Assembly (NCBI GenBank): GCA_030040515.1
Contig: JASHTO010000337.1
Coordinates: forward strand, 1-5,911
Length of the DNA stretch: 5,911 bases
DNA from: Terriglobia bacterium
GTDB taxonomy: Bacteria > Acidobacteriota > Terriglobia > UBA7540
Reading direction: 5' to 3'
Below are positions 1 to 4,860 of the stretch, one piece after another; within the stretch, counting starts at the first letter, position 1, and the number at the start of each line of letters is the position of its first letter. Position numbers and translations under genes: made by a program. The notes beneath the pieces are model-generated. The model saw only the letters and a program-made list of their open reading frames with translations. It had not been told where the DNA came from and ran no database searches.

Positions 1-894
1 CTGTTCGTGGACCTGCGCGTTTTCGGAAGGGACCGAGGTCGCCAGTCTCCCCACCTCCACCAGCATCGCTCCCAACGATTGGCCTACCTCATCGTGAAGC
101 TCGCGCGAAATCGACCGCCGCTCGGACTCCTGGGCATCCACGAGCTGCGCCGATAATGCCGCGAGCTCGGCGCGGTTGCGGGCAAGTTCGTGATAGCGCT
201 GCTGCGCCTCTTTCCCAAGGCGGAGAAGGTAGGCGATGCTGGCGAGGGACAAAGCCAGTCCGGCGGCCAGAGCAGTTGCCAGCAGGCGGGTTTGCCGCGC
301 CTGCAAGGCGGCAAACGTGGTGAAGATTTTCTGTTGCGAGTCCACCATTTGTTGATTGTTCCAGATTGCCACCTTTTGCGACAGTTGCGCAATTCTCAAA
401 CGCTGGGGCAGAATCACATCGTTCAAGTATCGCCACGCCTGCGTCTGCCGTTCCTTCTCGCTCCAAGCCAAGACCGGACTCAACACGCTTTGCTGCTCTG
501 TGAACAGCTCATTCAGGCTCTCCAGAATCGCCCGCTCCTCCGGTTGGCGATTCCGGGGATACGTCTTCAGCCTGGAATCAATTTGGGCCGTGAGTCTTGA
601 AAATTCCTGCGCAGTCAGTCCATCCGATTGCGGATTCTCGCTCAGGAGATATTCCTGCATCCGATCGTTGTAAACGTAGATGGACGATGAGAGCACCAGC
701 AGAGGCTGGCTGCGTGCCAGAAATGCTTCGTGAATTGCCTCCTCCTGAGTATGCAGTTGACGCGCCAGGGAGAGCGCACCCACACCGGCGACAACCATCA
801 AGGCCAGCAATCCGCCAAAGCTGACGACGAGGATCAGGCGCAGTTGCTTCGAAGGCCAGGCTCCTTCATGACGATCATTGGGTTTACTCAACAT
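1..894 (-). CDS. Membrane sensor histidine kinase, HisKA_3 type (N-terminal part; 3' end outside window)
   Basis: The frame runs from an ATG at 894 to the window edge and gives 298 residues. A cytoplasmic N-terminus is followed by a membrane segment at about 18-41, a mostly helical extracytoplasmic region at about 45-200, a second membrane segment at about 204-224, and a coiled-coil-like linker at about 228-257. The H-box follows: ESERRSISRELHDEVGQSL, with phospho-acceptor His267 (codon 94-96). The ERxxIxRELHDxxGQ pattern is diagnostic of HisKA_3 kinases (NarX/DegS/UhpB class). The catalytic HATPase domain should lie beyond position 1. Family knowledge says it autophosphorylates on the histidine and passes the phosphate to a NarL-type response regulator, expected to be downstream outside the window. 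The helical sensor, flanked by two membrane spans, resembles four-helix-bundle sensors; its ligand is unknown. The start is well supported by GGGAGG at 903-908, 8 nt upstream. It is transcribed divergently from the TetR gene, with a 371-bp gap between them. Confidence 0.9.
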   Translation of the reverse strand, partial: MLSKPNDRHEGAWPSKQLRLILVVSFGGLLALMVVAGVGALSLARQLHTQEEAIHEAFLARSQPLLVLSSSIYVYNDRMQEYLLSENPQSDGLTAQEFSRLTAQIDSRLKTYPRNRQPEERAILESLNELFTEQQSVLSPVLAWSEKERQTQAWRYLNDVILPQRLRIAQLSQKVAIWNNQQMVDSQQKIFTTFAALQARQTRLLATALAAGLALSLASIAYLLRLGKEAQQRYHELARNRAELAALSAQLVDAQESERRSISRELHDEVGQSLGAMLVEVGRLATSVPSENAQVHEQ

Positions 895-928
895 CGAACA
901 CGCCTCCCGTGAAATTCCTGATTTACGG

Positions 929-968
929 GGCTGGATTCAATATGACCACTTTCCCCTGTGGATGGCAA
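929..968 (-). promoter_or_regulatory. Candidate sigma-70-type promoter for the histidine kinase
   Basis: On the minus strand TTGCCA (968-963) is followed after 18 nt by CATATT (944-939). They match the -35 and -10 consensus at 5/6 and 4/6 positions. The start would lie near 932, giving a leader of about 38 nt that contains the GGGAGG ribosome site at 903-908. This is seen by eye only; GC-rich genomes give such matches by chance. Confidence 0.35.
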
Positions 969-1013
969 ACCCCCTCATGAGGCGCTAGGCCGCCTGTGCG
1001 CGCCACGCGTGCG

Positions 1014-1065
1014 CTGTAGCGGCGCTCTATGAGCGTCGGACGGCGGTCATAGACCGCCGCTACAG
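1014..1065. repeat. Palindromic dispersed repeat A (TGTAGCGGCG ends)
   Basis: Two 24-nt arms, 1015-1038 and 1041-1064, are reverse complements except at three positions, with a 2-nt centre; C1014-G1065 extends the stem. The ends read TGTAGCGGCG and CGCCGCTACA. The near-complete complementarity and the mirrored CTATGA/TCATAG core look like a REP- or MITE-type mobile palindrome, not a terminator, because no T-run follows. The TGTAGCG/CGCTACA ends recur in the other palindromes of this window. Confidence 0.8.
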
Positions 1066-1106
1066 GGGTTCTCCTGCCCTCCTCCAAGGTTTCGCCCGGA
1101 GGCCGC

Positions 1107-1166
1107 GTTGTAGCGAGGCTGCCCTCAGACGCGTTCGCGTCGCGGGTGGTGGGGACACGCTACAAC
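1107..1166. repeat. Palindromic dispersed repeat B (GTTGTAGCG ends)
   Basis: A perfect 9-bp outer stem pairs GTTGTAGCG (1107-1115) with CGCTACAAC (1158-1166). It encloses a second perfect hairpin, GACGCG/CGCGTC at 1128-1141. The region between is only partly paired. It shares its terminal TGTAGCG motif with repeats A, C and D but has a different interior, so it belongs to a related but distinct element type. Confidence 0.7.
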
Positions 1167-1265
1167 TTGTTCCCGCCACGCGGAACCCTGACTGTGCCCC
1201 TTTTGCGCCCAAATTTCCGCCGGTTGTGTTACACTGCGCCCGCTTGAGGTGAGTATTTATTTCCT

Positions 1266-1862
1266 ATGCCCCCAGCTGCTGAGGCCAAGCAGAAGCTTCG
1301 AGAAATTTGCCGCGTCGCTGCGCGCGTGTTTTACGCCAAAAGTTACGATGGCGCTTCCATGCAGGACATTGCCAAGGCCGTGGGATTAACCAAGGCGGGC
1401 CTGTATCATCACGTCGGTAGCAAAGACCGCCTGTTATACGAAATTCAAAACTACGGCATGGATATTCTGGATGAAACCGTGCTCGCGCCCCTTAAGGACA
1501 TCCCTGACCCAAGCGAGAAACTCCGCAAGACCATTATCGGCCACATTGACCTGATCGTGCGGGCACGCGACCAGGAAATCACCGTCATCCTGCACGAAAA
1601 TCGCTCACTCAGCGGCACGCTACGCAAGAAACTCAACGCCCGCAAGCGCCACTACATCGATTATCTGGTCGATTTGATCGGGCGCGTGCAGGAACAGAGC
1701 GCCAAACCACCACAAATCTCTCCTCGCCTCGCCGCCTTTGCCCTGCTGGGAATGGTGAATTGGCTCTACCAGTGGTACAGCCCCGCGGGACAAGTCAAGC
1801 AGGACGAACTCGCCCAATTCTACGTGGATTTCTTCTTCAGCGGATTGCTGGGAACGACGTAA
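1266..1862 (+). CDS. TetR/AcrR-family transcriptional regulator
   Basis: This 198-residue protein has the normal length for the family. Residues about 10-57 form the TetR N-terminal DNA-binding domain: helix 1 is KLREICRVAARVFYAKSY, followed by GASMQDIAKAVGLTKAGLYHHVGSKD-type HTH sequence with the characteristic tyrosine and histidine of the recognition helix and SKDRL after it. The C-terminal helices (about 85-195), including FALLGMVNWLYQWY at 158-171, resemble the KstR2-like ligand and dimer domain (TetR_C_24 type), whose known members bind acyl-CoA-like ligands; the ligand here cannot be read. TetR proteins are usually repressors of themselves or neighbours, so the co-directional ABC genes 1.1 kb downstream are plausible targets. 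The ATG at 1266 is preceded by GAGGTGAG (1246-1253) at a rather long 12-nt spacing. Its last 43 nt overlap, tail to tail, the end of the minus-strand TIR-like gene. Confidence 0.92.
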   Translation: MPPAAEAKQKLREICRVAARVFYAKSYDGASMQDIAKAVGLTKAGLYHHVGSKDRLLYEIQNYGMDILDETVLAPLKDIPDPSEKLRKTIIGHIDLIVRARDQEITVILHENRSLSGTLRKKLNARKRHYIDYLVDLIGRVQEQSAKPPQISPRLAAFALLGMVNWLYQWYSPAGQVKQDELAQFYVDFFFSGLLGTT

Positions 1863-2572
1863 GAAAGGGTCAAGGCTAAAAGGTAAAGGTTGAAGACAGT
1901 AGCGCGGGCGCCTCGTCCGCCACCCGACGGACGAAACGCCCGCGTTACATCTCGAAACTCCGCCCTATCGGCTCCCGAAATTTTGACGTCGCGTGAGCGC
2001 CGGGCTGCGACCACTAGGTCTCGAAAGATTCTAGCTTCGAAGGGTGAGTCCGAGCCGGTTTGCTTCAGCAACAGGGGCAGGAGATCGGCGAGGCGCAGGT
2101 AGATTTCTTCCATATCTCGCGTTGTGGGCTGGCCAAGGCGGACGAAAGCGTTGCAAAGCTGCCTAAACATACCACGTACATTGCCATCGTGAATATAAAT
2201 ATCAGTGCCGCTGAGGTCGCTGAGGGATTTCTCGGCTTGCCTGGGCACGGCTTCAAAGACAAACCAAGTATGCTTGGCACGCTTAAGCTTTTGCCAGGAA
2301 ACCGCGAGCCCTAGTTCGAACGGCATGTTGAAACGGGGAGTTTTGGGCGGATGAGGGTCAAGCTCCACTCGGGAAAGATCGTGCAGGGAGTATGCGCAGC
2401 TTCGAATCAGGGAGAGTATCCGGTCCAGCCGCCTTTCTCCACCCGGTATTTCCAGCGTGGCGCGCGGGAGCAGGCCGAAGGAGCTAACACCAGCTATGTA
2501 GGCGAGGTAGAGCTCACGAAAATCTGAATCATAGAGGATATTGAGAAAGAGACTTTCTTTTGTGCGCGGCAA
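1820..2572 (-). CDS. TIR/nucleoside-deoxyribosyltransferase-like protein (putative), repeat-derived C-terminus
   Basis: This 250-residue protein starts with a TTG at 2572, 4 nt after the stop of the small HTH gene, so the two are probably co-translated. Visible blocks are a first-strand motif SLFLNILYDSDF (7-18), LEIPGGERRLDRI (40-52), SCAYSLHDLSRV (58-69) and RFNMPFELGLAV (80-91), then a strand WFVFEA (103-108) and a Ser/Asp-rich turn at 116-130. The order of N-terminal strand, DLS and FELGLA resembles TIR and nucleoside 2-deoxyribosyltransferase-like folds, where a glutamate in a similar place (here Glu86) attacks the N-glycosidic bond. That assignment is inference from motif layout. No membrane segment or signal peptide is evident. 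The last 43 residues (from about 208) are encoded by the palindrome and heptads at 1864-1948 and by the antisense of the TetR 3' end, so the ancestral C-terminus was probably shorter. The family is not named with certainty; a plain conserved hypothetical is the fallback. Confidence 0.72.
   Translation of the reverse strand: MPRTKESLFLNILYDSDFRELYLAYIAGVSSFGLLPRATLEIPGGERRLDRILSLIRSCAYSLHDLSRVELDPHPPKTPRFNMPFELGLAVSWQKLKRAKHTWFVFEAVPRQAEKSLSDLSGTDIYIHDGNVRGMFRQLCNAFVRLGQPTTRDMEEIYLRLADLLPLLLKQTGSDSPFEARIFRDLVVAARRSRDVKISGADRAEFRDVTRAFRPSGGGRGARATVFNLYLLALTLSYVVPSNPLKKKST
1864..1891 (+). repeat. Imperfect heptad repeat, left copy
   Basis: Four consecutive 7-nt units, AAAGGGT, CAAGGCT, AAAAGGT and AAAGGTT, begin 2 nt after the TetR stop codon. 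The same units occur on the opposite strand at 2918-2959. On the minus strand these bases are read as codons of the TIR-like protein. Confidence 0.7.
1899..1948. repeat. Palindromic repeat D, left copy
   Basis: Arms 1899-1919 and 1928-1948 pair over 21 positions with three mismatches (one a G-T) around an 8-nt loop. The ends are GTAGCGCGGGCG and CGCCCGCGTTAC. The right arm contains CGGACGAAACGCCCGC (1928-1943), found again without change at 2897-2912. It lies inside the 3' end of the TIR-like gene, next to the heptads. Confidence 0.8.
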
Positions 2573-2576
2573 GTTC

Positions 2577-2774
2577 TTAACCGCGCCGGCCGCTTCGCGA
2601 CCTTACGCTGCTCCGCTTATTGCGAGAGCGCCGATAAGTAACCCCACCCCGCCGTTCCGCCTTGGAGCGCGTTTCGATCAGACGCTCTATTTCCTGCACA
2701 CGTTCTGCCGAGACCCCCAACGTTCCGGCAACTTTGTGCATCGAGGGGAACGGCGTTTCGATTCGGACTGCCAC
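2577..2774 (-). CDS. Small basic HTH-like protein upstream of the TIR-like gene
   Basis: Read from GTG at 2774 it gives 65 residues. Residues 11-34 (SMHKVAGTLGVSAERVQEIE and following RLIE) look like a helix-turn-helix of the kind that recognises DNA, with the LGVS turn. Residues 35-65 are very rich in Arg, Lys and Ser and could contact nucleic acid. I do not recognise a named family. The start was chosen because AGGAGGT lies at 2781-2787, 6 nt upstream, and a good promoter ends at 2798; the frame is open further upstream (ATG at 2816, and to 2894), but those starts lack a ribosome site and would lie on or before the promoter. The stop is 4 nt from the TTG of the TIR-like gene, implying one transcript. 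It may regulate its own operon or act as a partner of the TIR-like protein; both are inference. Confidence 0.72.
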   Translation of the reverse strand: MAVRIETPFPSMHKVAGTLGVSAERVQEIERLIETRSKAERRGGVTYRRSRNKRSSVRSRSGRRG

Positions 2775-2780
2775 GGTAAA

Positions 2781-2787
2781 ACCTCCT
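2781..2787 (-). promoter_or_regulatory. Strong ribosome binding site that decides the start of the HTH-like gene
   Basis: The minus strand reads AGGAGGT, then 6 nt, then GTG at 2774. It is the best Shine-Dalgarno match in the window and overrides the longer open frame. Confidence 0.7.
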
Positions 2788-2797
2788 ACGTCAGGTA

Positions 2798-2826
2798 ATT
2801 TTACAGGTTCAGCCATGGGAGGACAA
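2798..2826 (-). promoter_or_regulatory. Sigma-70-type promoter of the HTH/TIR-like operon
   Basis: On the minus strand TTGTCC (2826-2821) and TAAAAT (2803-2798) are separated by exactly 17 nt, matching 4/6 and 5/6 consensus bases. Transcription would start near 2791, leaving a leader of about 16 nt with the ribosome site directly inside it. This arrangement argues that the operon has its own promoter and that translation begins at GTG 2774. Confidence 0.6.
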
Positions 2827-2853
2827 GCGCATTCGGTTATCGCGATCCTTTGT

Positions 2854-2880
2854 TCCGATTTGCGGACTCCCGAAATCGGA
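2854..2880. repeat. Perfect 8-bp inverted repeat between the divergent HTH-like and ABC genes
   Basis: TCCGATTT (2854-2861) and AAATCGGA (2873-2880) are exact reverse complements around an 11-nt spacer. It lies just upstream of the -35 box at 2821-2826 and between two divergent transcription units. It could be an operator for the HTH-like protein or the TetR protein. There is no T-run, so a terminator is unlikely. Confidence 0.45.
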
Positions 2881-2896
2881 GAAGCCCATACCACGG

Positions 2897-2912
2897 CGGA
2901 CGAAACGCCCGC
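2897..2912. repeat. Palindrome D half-copy, right side
   Basis: The 16 bases CGGACGAAACGCCCGC are identical to 1928-1943. Only one arm is present; the bases to its left do not complete the palindrome. With the neighbouring heptads it mirrors the left copy: read on the minus strand it is heptads, then TAGTGCGGGCG, then TTTCGTCCGCC. Confidence 0.75.
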
Positions 2913-2917
2913 ACTAG

Positions 2918-2959
2918 AGGATTTAGCCTTTACACTTTACCCTTTAGCCTTTAACCTTC
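2918..2959 (-). repeat. Imperfect heptad repeat, right copy, directly before the ABC ATPase gene
   Basis: Six 7-nt units on the minus strand are GAAGGTT, AAAGGCT, AAAGGGT, AAAGTGT, AAAGGCT and AAATCCT. Two units are identical and the others differ at one to three bases. The block ends 12 nt before the ATG at 2972, so it fills the place where a ribosome site and promoter of the ABC operon would be expected. Confidence 0.75.
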
Positions 2960-2971
2960 CGACGAGCCGCC

Positions 2972-3757
2972 ATGGCCAGCCTGGCAATTGAAACCGAGGG
3001 TCTTTCGCGCCACTTCGGCGAACTGGAAGCGGTTCGCAACGTGAACTTGCGCGTGGAGGCAGGCCAATTCTTCGGTTTCCTGGGTCCCAACGGCGCGGGA
3101 AAATCCACCACCATCAAGATGCTTACCGGCCTGCTGGGGCCGACCACCGGGCGCATCCGAATTCTAGGCCTGGATTTTGCGAGCAATCCTGTGGGCCTGA
3201 AGAGCCAGATCGGCGTAGTGCCGGAGGGGCTTGTGCTTTTCGACCGGCTGACGGGGCGGGAGTACCTTCTCTTTGCGGGGCGCATGTACGGCCTTGACCG
3301 TGTCACCGCCGCCGAGCGTGCGCAGGAACTTTTGGATTTCATGGGCCTGGCGGACCGCAGCAAATCCCTCATCGTGGATTATTCGCACGGCATGAAGAAG
3401 AAACTGGCCATGGCCGCGGCGGTGATTCACGGCCCCAAAGTGCTTTTCCTTGATGAACCCTTCGAAGGCGTGGACGCCATTGCCGCCGGCACTCTGAAGG
3501 CGATGCTGAATCGCATGATTGCGCGCGGCGCCACCATTTTTCTCACCTCCCACGTGCTTGAAATCGTGGAAAAGTTGTGCAGCCACATGGCCATCATCCA
3601 TCGGGGTGAGCTGGTTGCCCAGGGATCGATTGACGAACTGCGTTCCGGCGTCGCCTCGCGGCACGCCGAGGGGCAGAAACTCAGCCTGGAACAAATCTTT
3701 CTGGACATTGTGGGCGGGGAACGCGCCGCGGTGCCGGAGCTCTCATGGCTGGAATGA
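2972..3757 (+). CDS. ABC transporter ATP-binding protein (ABC-2/CcmA-like)
   Basis: The 261-residue protein is a complete ABC ATPase. Walker A is GPNGAGKST (38-46), the Q-loop region is IGVVPEG (80-86) with Glu85 where Gln is classical (a known variant in this subfamily), the signature is YSHGMKKKLA (137-146), Walker B is VLFLDEP (157-163) with catalytic Glu162, the D-loop is EGVD (165-168) and the switch histidine is His194 in LTSHVLE. The shape of the signature and the YxHGMKKK motif are typical of ATPases that pair with ABC-2-type permeases in drug, lipid or ion export. It hydrolyses ATP on the cytoplasmic face to power the permease encoded by the next gene, which overlaps it by 13 nt. ATG 2972 is the only start after an in-frame stop at 2945; no good ribosome site precedes it, and the bases upstream are heptad repeats. 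Confidence 0.95.
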   Translation: MASLAIETEGLSRHFGELEAVRNVNLRVEAGQFFGFLGPNGAGKSTTIKMLTGLLGPTTGRIRILGLDFASNPVGLKSQIGVVPEGLVLFDRLTGREYLLFAGRMYGLDRVTAAERAQELLDFMGLADRSKSLIVDYSHGMKKKLAMAAAVIHGPKVLFLDEPFEGVDAIAAGTLKAMLNRMIARGATIFLTSHVLEIVEKLCSHMAIIHRGELVAQGSIDELRSGVASRHAEGQKLSLEQIFLDIVGGERAAVPELSWLE

Positions 3758-4626
3758 TTCTGGCTCCGGACATCGCGACCCAACTCCGCTTGGTGGGCTG
3801 GCTGCGCTGGCGCATGTTCATCAACGGTCTCCGCATCGCCGGCCGCAAGCTGGAACTGGCCATCAAGATCGGCATGGGCGCCGGGATCGCAATTGGCGTA
3901 CTTGTGTGGGGACCTCTGCTGGGACTGGGTTGTTGGTTTGCGCTCAGCCACCACAAGCTCTTCATCATTCCTATCGAACTTTGGGTAGTTTTTGCCGTCT
4001 GGCTGGTGCTGCCGGTTCTCGTGACCGGGTTCGGCGCGGAGGCCGATCCCGTCTCACTGCTGCGCTTCCCGCTTCGCTATTCCACTTTTGTGCTTCTGGC
4101 CTTTGCGCACGGAATTTTCGATCCGGTGGCGGTGGCGGCGATTTACTGGCTGGCTTGCATGGCCGTCGGCGTGGCGGTTGCGTCGCCGGTGGCGCTGCTG
4201 AACCTCCTGCTGAACCGGTCGATTTTCGCCTGGCTCAGCCGCTGGTTTGCCCAGCGGCGCACGCGGGAAATCCTGGGCGTCCTGTTTGTACTGGCGATGA
4301 TCAGCCTTCAACTCGTGGGGCCCTTGTCCCAGCGCTACGGCAAGCGCGCGATGCCCCTGCTCACTCGCCTTGCTCCCCTCGAAAGCGTTCTTCCGCCGGG
4401 CATGGCGGCCGCGATCACTCTGGGAATCCAATTGCCCGTGATGGGCCTGGCCGTGGGACCCTTCGTGCTTTCACACTGGGCAGGGCACCTCGAGTGGTGC
4501 GGTGCTGCCTACCTGGTGCTGGTGGTTAGTACATGGATAGGCTATCGCCGTGTTCTGAACCTCACCAGCGACATCGCCTGGAAGCGCCGCGAAACGTTGA
4601 TAGCCGAGCTGGCGCGGGCCGAGTAG
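3745..4626 (+). CDS. ABC-2-type transporter permease-like membrane protein
   Basis: This 293-residue hydrophobic protein has about six membrane segments, at roughly 42-66, 74-95, 114-135, 136-157, 176-194 and 222-244, plus a further one at 253-269. An amphipathic, basic N-terminus (LVGWLRWRMFINGLR) precedes the first span; this is how ABC-2-like permeases of this group begin. A soluble FGAEADPVSLLRFPLR loop at 96-111 may be the coupling region. The 13-nt overlap with the ATPase gene and GGAG at 3736-3739, 5 nt before ATG 3745, show translational coupling; a second ATG at 3754 forms an ATGA overlap and is possible. The substrate is unknown; export is likely. From memory, many relatives are about twice as long, so this may be one half of a longer protein or a naturally short form. 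A palindrome-rich gap starts right after the stop. Confidence 0.82.
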   Translation: MAGMILAPDIATQLRLVGWLRWRMFINGLRIAGRKLELAIKIGMGAGIAIGVLVWGPLLGLGCWFALSHHKLFIIPIELWVVFAVWLVLPVLVTGFGAEADPVSLLRFPLRYSTFVLLAFAHGIFDPVAVAAIYWLACMAVGVAVASPVALLNLLLNRSIFAWLSRWFAQRRTREILGVLFVLAMISLQLVGPLSQRYGKRAMPLLTRLAPLESVLPPGMAAAITLGIQLPVMGLAVGPFVLSHWAGHLEWCGAAYLVLVVSTWIGYRRVLNLTSDIAWKRRETLIAELARAE

Positions 4627-4632
4627 TGCTGT

Positions 4633-4651
4633 CTCGCGCGCCTTGCGCGAG
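4633..4651 (+). terminator. Short GC-rich hairpin after the ABC permease gene (weak terminator candidate)
   Basis: CTCGCGC (4633-4639) pairs perfectly with GCGCGAG (4645-4651) around a 5-nt loop, starting 6 nt after the stop codon. There is no T-run after it, so intrinsic termination would be inefficient at best; an mRNA 3'-end stabiliser is an alternative. Confidence 0.35.
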
Positions 4652-4656
4652 TCCGT

Positions 4657-4689
4657 TGTAGCGCCAGCCTTCAAAAGGGCGGCGCTACA
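4657..4689. repeat. Palindromic dispersed repeat C (TGTAGCGCC ends)
   Basis: Arms 4657-4671 and 4675-4689 are complementary over 15 positions with two adjacent mismatches and a 3-nt loop. The ends TGTAGCGCC and GGCGCTACA carry the same TGTAGCG signature as repeats A and B. It may act as a transcription terminator between the ABC operon and leuC, but it looks like a member of the dispersed family. Confidence 0.75.
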
Positions 4690-4719
4690 TCAAAACCAGG
4701 ACACTGCTCGCGCGTGGAA

Positions 4720-4748
4720 TTTACTCACTCTCCCCGCTGGCGTATAAT
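4720..4748 (+). promoter_or_regulatory. Sigma-70-type promoter of leuC
   Basis: TTTACT (4720-4725) and a perfect TATAAT (4743-4748) are separated by 17 nt. The start would be near 4755, giving a leader of about 105 nt before ATG 4861. It lies after palindrome C, so leuC would be transcribed independently of the ABC genes. Confidence 0.6.
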
Positions 4749-4755
4749 GAATCAT

Positions 4756-4832
4756 TGGGCGACAACCAAATTCTTGCCCACTGCTATTGCCGCGGCCAGC
4801 GCTGAATCGTCAGCCGCCGCTTTGGCTGATTC
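4756..4832 (+). promoter_or_regulatory. Structured leuC leader (two small hairpins)
   Basis: TGGGC (4756-4760) can pair with GCCCA (4776-4780), and TCAGCC (4810-4815) with GGCTGA (4824-4829), the second extended by GAA/TTC at 4804-4806 and 4830-4832 across a bulge. No T-run and no leucine-codon-rich leader peptide is visible, so a classical leucine attenuator is not supported. Regulation by this leader is speculative. Confidence 0.25.
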
Positions 4833-4860
4833 GAAATCCGAGGATTGGAAACATCGCTCT

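Larger units (their letters stand above)
895..1265. other. Gene-free divergent intergenic region between the kinase and TetR genes
   Basis: I see no convincing gene in these 371 bases. They contain the kinase leader and candidate promoter (895-968), two long palindromes (1014-1065 and 1107-1166), a small GTTCC/GGAAC hairpin at 1169-1186, and the TetR leader. The odd palindrome GTGTTACAC at 1226-1234, about 30 nt before the TetR start, overlaps a possible -10 (TACACT, 1230-1235) that lacks a good -35. It could be part of an operator for the repressor, but it is very short. Confidence 0.6.

Noticed and set aside
190..912. Several plus-strand open frames (190-600, 356-673, 597-824, 730-912)
   Set aside because: They are antisense to the histidine kinase, whose minus-strand frame has clear membrane segments and an H-box. 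The plus-strand products are low-complexity with no recognisable domain.
1014..1065. Palindrome A as an intrinsic terminator
   Set aside because: It lies between two divergent gene starts, where no transcript should end, and no T-run follows on either strand.
1864..2959. CRISPR array from the repeated units
   Set aside because: The units are 7-nt tandem repeats and palindromes without regular unique spacers of 25-45 nt.
3519..4529. A 336-residue plus-strand frame across the ABC genes
   Set aside because: It is rich in Arg, Gly and Pro without domain structure, and it overlaps both an ABC ATPase with all motifs and a membrane protein. It is a GC-rich shadow frame.
4755..4805. Leader peptide (TTG start, 16 codons) as a leucine attenuator for leuC
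   Set aside because: It has only one leucine codon after the start, no ribosome site, and no terminator hairpin with a T-run follows.
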